From positions 1 to 8,664 of the forward strand of contig JACRAG010000358.1 in NCBI GenBank assembly GCA_016213455.1: a stretch of DNA of 8,664 nt, read 5' to 3'. The notes under the pieces are model-generated. The model made no database searches and was not told where the DNA came from. It was given only the letters and a program-made list of their open reading frames with translations. Of this stretch, positions 7,197-8,664 are shown piece after piece. The DNA comes from Anaerolineae bacterium. GTDB taxonomy: Bacteria; Chloroflexota; Anaerolineae; Anaerolineales; Anaerolineaceae. Made by a program: the position numbers and the translations under genes. Positions within the stretch are counted from its first letter, which is position 1; every line of letters begins with the position of its first letter.

Positions 7197-7222
7197 AGGG
7201 TGAAACAAGAACTCGCCTTATT

Positions 7223-8473
7223 TTACCAGTTGGGAGCGGGGGTGGCCGTTGCCAGCAGCGAACGGATGATCCAACCCTCACGACCATCAGCGGTGCGCAC
7301 CTTGACCCAGGTCGCGCCGTCGTTTTGAACCACATCTGGCAGCACTTCCACCAGGTTGCCATTCAACATACTCACCACAATCTCGGCATCATAGCGGGCA
7401 TCGGAGCGGATGAAAGCGCCGTTGCTGCCTTTGGCGTTGATGCGCGCCCAGACCGGGGTCGCCTGCGGCGTCACGGTTTCGGTGGGCGTGTTGCTCGGTA
7501 CCAGGGTGCGGGTGGGGGTTGGAGAACCAACCGGGCCAGGCGTGCGCGAAAAGGTCGGTGAGGGTGTTGCCGATTCGGGCTGCAGCGTCGCTGAAGCCGG
7601 CGGCGGTGTGGGCGTGCTTTGCACGATCGCCATCAGCGTGCCTGTCAACACCGGCTGGGGCAGCGGGCGTGCCTGGGTGCTGGTCGCCATAAAAAACAGT
7701 ACGGCCCCAGACAGGCAGAGCAGCGCGTAGCTGCCGGTCAGCGCATAACTCACAAAGTTCATCGGCCGCAGGCCCAGGGTCACCAGCGTCAGCGTGCCCA
7801 CCAGGGTCGCCACCACCAGATGACCGGCGAACACCAGCAATCCGCTTTCCCACTGCACCGGCGCGCCGGAAGTCAAACCAAAGCCGGCTGCCGATAACGG
7901 CAAGAAAATGGTATAAGCCACCGCCACGCTGCTCACCAGCGGTTTTTGCTGGGTGCTGCGCAGCATTAAAACCAGGGTCAGCACCATGCCAATCACCAGC
8001 AGGATCAAATCCGCGGCGCTGAAGCTGGTGTGATAACCGGTTTGAATGAAAGACGCTGGGGGAAGAATACGCGCGGCCCAACCCGCCAGGGTGCCGGTGA
8101 GCAGGAAAATCACCCCGCCAATGGTCAGGCTGCTCAGTGAGCGCAGCAGGAACCCGGACGAGCCTGCGATGGACGCCACCGCCATGCCCACCGCCGGGCC
8201 CATGAAGGGCGCCAGCAGCGCTGCCAGCACCATCAACGCCGGCGAGTCGAACAACAGCCCCAATCCAGCCGCCACCCCCGCCAGCAAGGCAGACACGTAG
8301 AACTCAGCGCCCGGCACGGAGCGACGACCCAGCTCATCCAGCAGCGCGGATTGATCCTCCGAACTTTCCGGGGCGCCACCTTTGGGCAGCGCCGAACGGT
8401 TCAGCCGCCTGCGGCGCGCCGGCGGCAGTTCATCTTCTGGAAGCGGAATGGGTTCACTTGTTGGCAGAGTCAT
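7223..8473 (-). CDS. DUF389 family membrane protein with C-terminal SH3b domain
   Basis: The 416-residue protein has a charged cytoplasmic N-terminus with an Arg-rich patch (ARRRRLNR, 19-26), then about seven membrane helices at roughly 57-76, 78-102, 108-134, 152-172, 178-200, 210-234 and 240-264. The first helices carry the DUF389-like pattern of small residues with DSPALMVLAALLAPFMGPAVGMAVA (76-100). A Thr/Pro-rich spacer (about 286-340) leads to a bacterial SH3 (SH3b) domain at about 341-408, recognised by NGAFIRSDARYDAEIV, a hydrophobic strand, WVKVRTADGREGWI and a final short strand. SH3b domains usually bind peptidoglycan or other wall components, so the C-terminus is predicted to be outside the cell. 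The biochemical role of DUF389 is not established. The ATG at 8473 overlaps the upstream phosphatase stop by four bases (ATGA) and has no clear ribosome-binding site, so translation is probably coupled. DUF389 assignment is moderately firm; SH3b is firm. Confidence 0.88.
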   Translation of the reverse strand: MTLPTSEPIPLPEDELPPARRRRLNRSALPKGGAPESSEDQSALLDELGRRSVPGAEFYVSALLAGVAAGLGLLFDSPALMVLAALLAPFMGPAVGMAVASIAGSSGFLLRSLSSLTIGGVIFLLTGTLAGWAARILPPASFIQTGYHTSFSAADLILLVIGMVLTLVLMLRSTQQKPLVSSVAVAYTIFLPLSAAGFGLTSGAPVQWESGLLVFAGHLVVATLVGTLTLVTLGLRPMNFVSYALTGSYALLCLSGAVLFFMATSTQARPLPQPVLTGTLMAIVQSTPTPPPASATLQPESATPSPTFSRTPGPVGSPTPTRTLVPSNTPTETVTPQATPVWARINAKGSNGAFIRSDARYDAEIVVSMLNGNLVEVLPDVVQNDGATWVKVRTADGREGWIIRSLLATATPAPNW

Positions 8474-8664
8474 GTACGCAGGGTTGCCACCAATCGCAAA
8501 GGTTTTTCAATCAATTCCAGCGCGGAGTGGATGTCACGCACCAGCACATCCGCTTGTTGTAGCGTTGCAAGAGCAGTGCCTTCCGGTGAAAGCACACACA
8601 CGCCGATCCCGGCGGCTTGCAGCATCCCGGCGTCATTGGCGCCCTGCCCAATGGCAATCACCGT
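8470..8664 (-). CDS. HAD-superfamily phosphatase, soluble P-type ATPase-like (C-terminal part only)
   Basis: The last 64 residues of a gene that begins beyond the right edge are present, ending with TGA at 8472-8470. The visible TVIAIGQGANDAGMLQAAGIGVCV contains the last HAD motif, GxGxND, whose Asp (residue 11 in the window) binds the catalytic Mg. It is followed by SPEGTALATLQQADVLVRDIHSALELIEKPLRLVATLR, a pattern typical of small soluble proteins resembling the phosphatase domain of P-type ATPases (COG4087-like). The substrate is unknown; the nucleophile motif DxDx[T/V] would be upstream of the window. A full P-type ATPase is unlikely because there are no C-terminal membrane helices. It overlaps the DUF389 gene by four bases, so the two are probably one operon. 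Confidence 0.85.
   Translation of the reverse strand, partial: TVIAIGQGANDAGMLQAAGIGVCVLSPEGTALATLQQADVLVRDIHSALELIEKPLRLVATLRT

Overview
The window looks like chromosomal DNA from a Chloroflexota bacterium, probably of the class Anaerolineae. This is inferred from style and gene content only: moderately high GC, LPxW[L/V]E linker motifs in a membrane protein, Thr/Pro-rich extracytoplasmic spacers, an LPNTG tail of a type I associate with that group, and a MutL-family ATPase among envelope genes. No rRNA, tRNA, CRISPR array or complete mobile element was seen.

The left part (1-5449) holds five genes in a row on the + strand with gaps of 5, 9, 22 and 27 bases, which look like one operon whose promoter lies to the left of the window. 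In order they are: the C-terminal part of a two-helix membrane protein with a large extracytoplasmic domain; a polytopic membrane protein; a MutL (glutamate mutase accessory) family actin-like ATPase; a soluble protein with duplicated lipoyl-like motifs and a C-terminal KOW motif; and a small surface protein with an N-terminal membrane anchor and a C-terminal LPNTG sorting signal. No cobalamin mutase gene is present here. The idea that the five genes form a membrane-linked ATP-dependent system is inferred from spacing alone.

A strong hairpin with A/T tracts on both sides (5498-5538) separates this operon from the convergent - strand genes and should terminate transcription from both directions.

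The right part (5554-8664) is on the - strand. Read in transcription order it holds the C-terminal end of a HAD-type phosphatase, a DUF389 membrane protein with a C-terminal SH3b domain whose ATG overlaps the phosphatase stop (ATGA), a 208-base intergenic region with inverted repeats and a perfect TTGACA hexamer, and a complete phosphohexomutase (phosphoglucomutase/phosphomannomutase). The phosphohexomutase is central sugar-phosphate metabolism and feeds cell-envelope polysaccharide synthesis. The DUF389 protein and phosphatase have no firm physiological role that can be read from the sequence.
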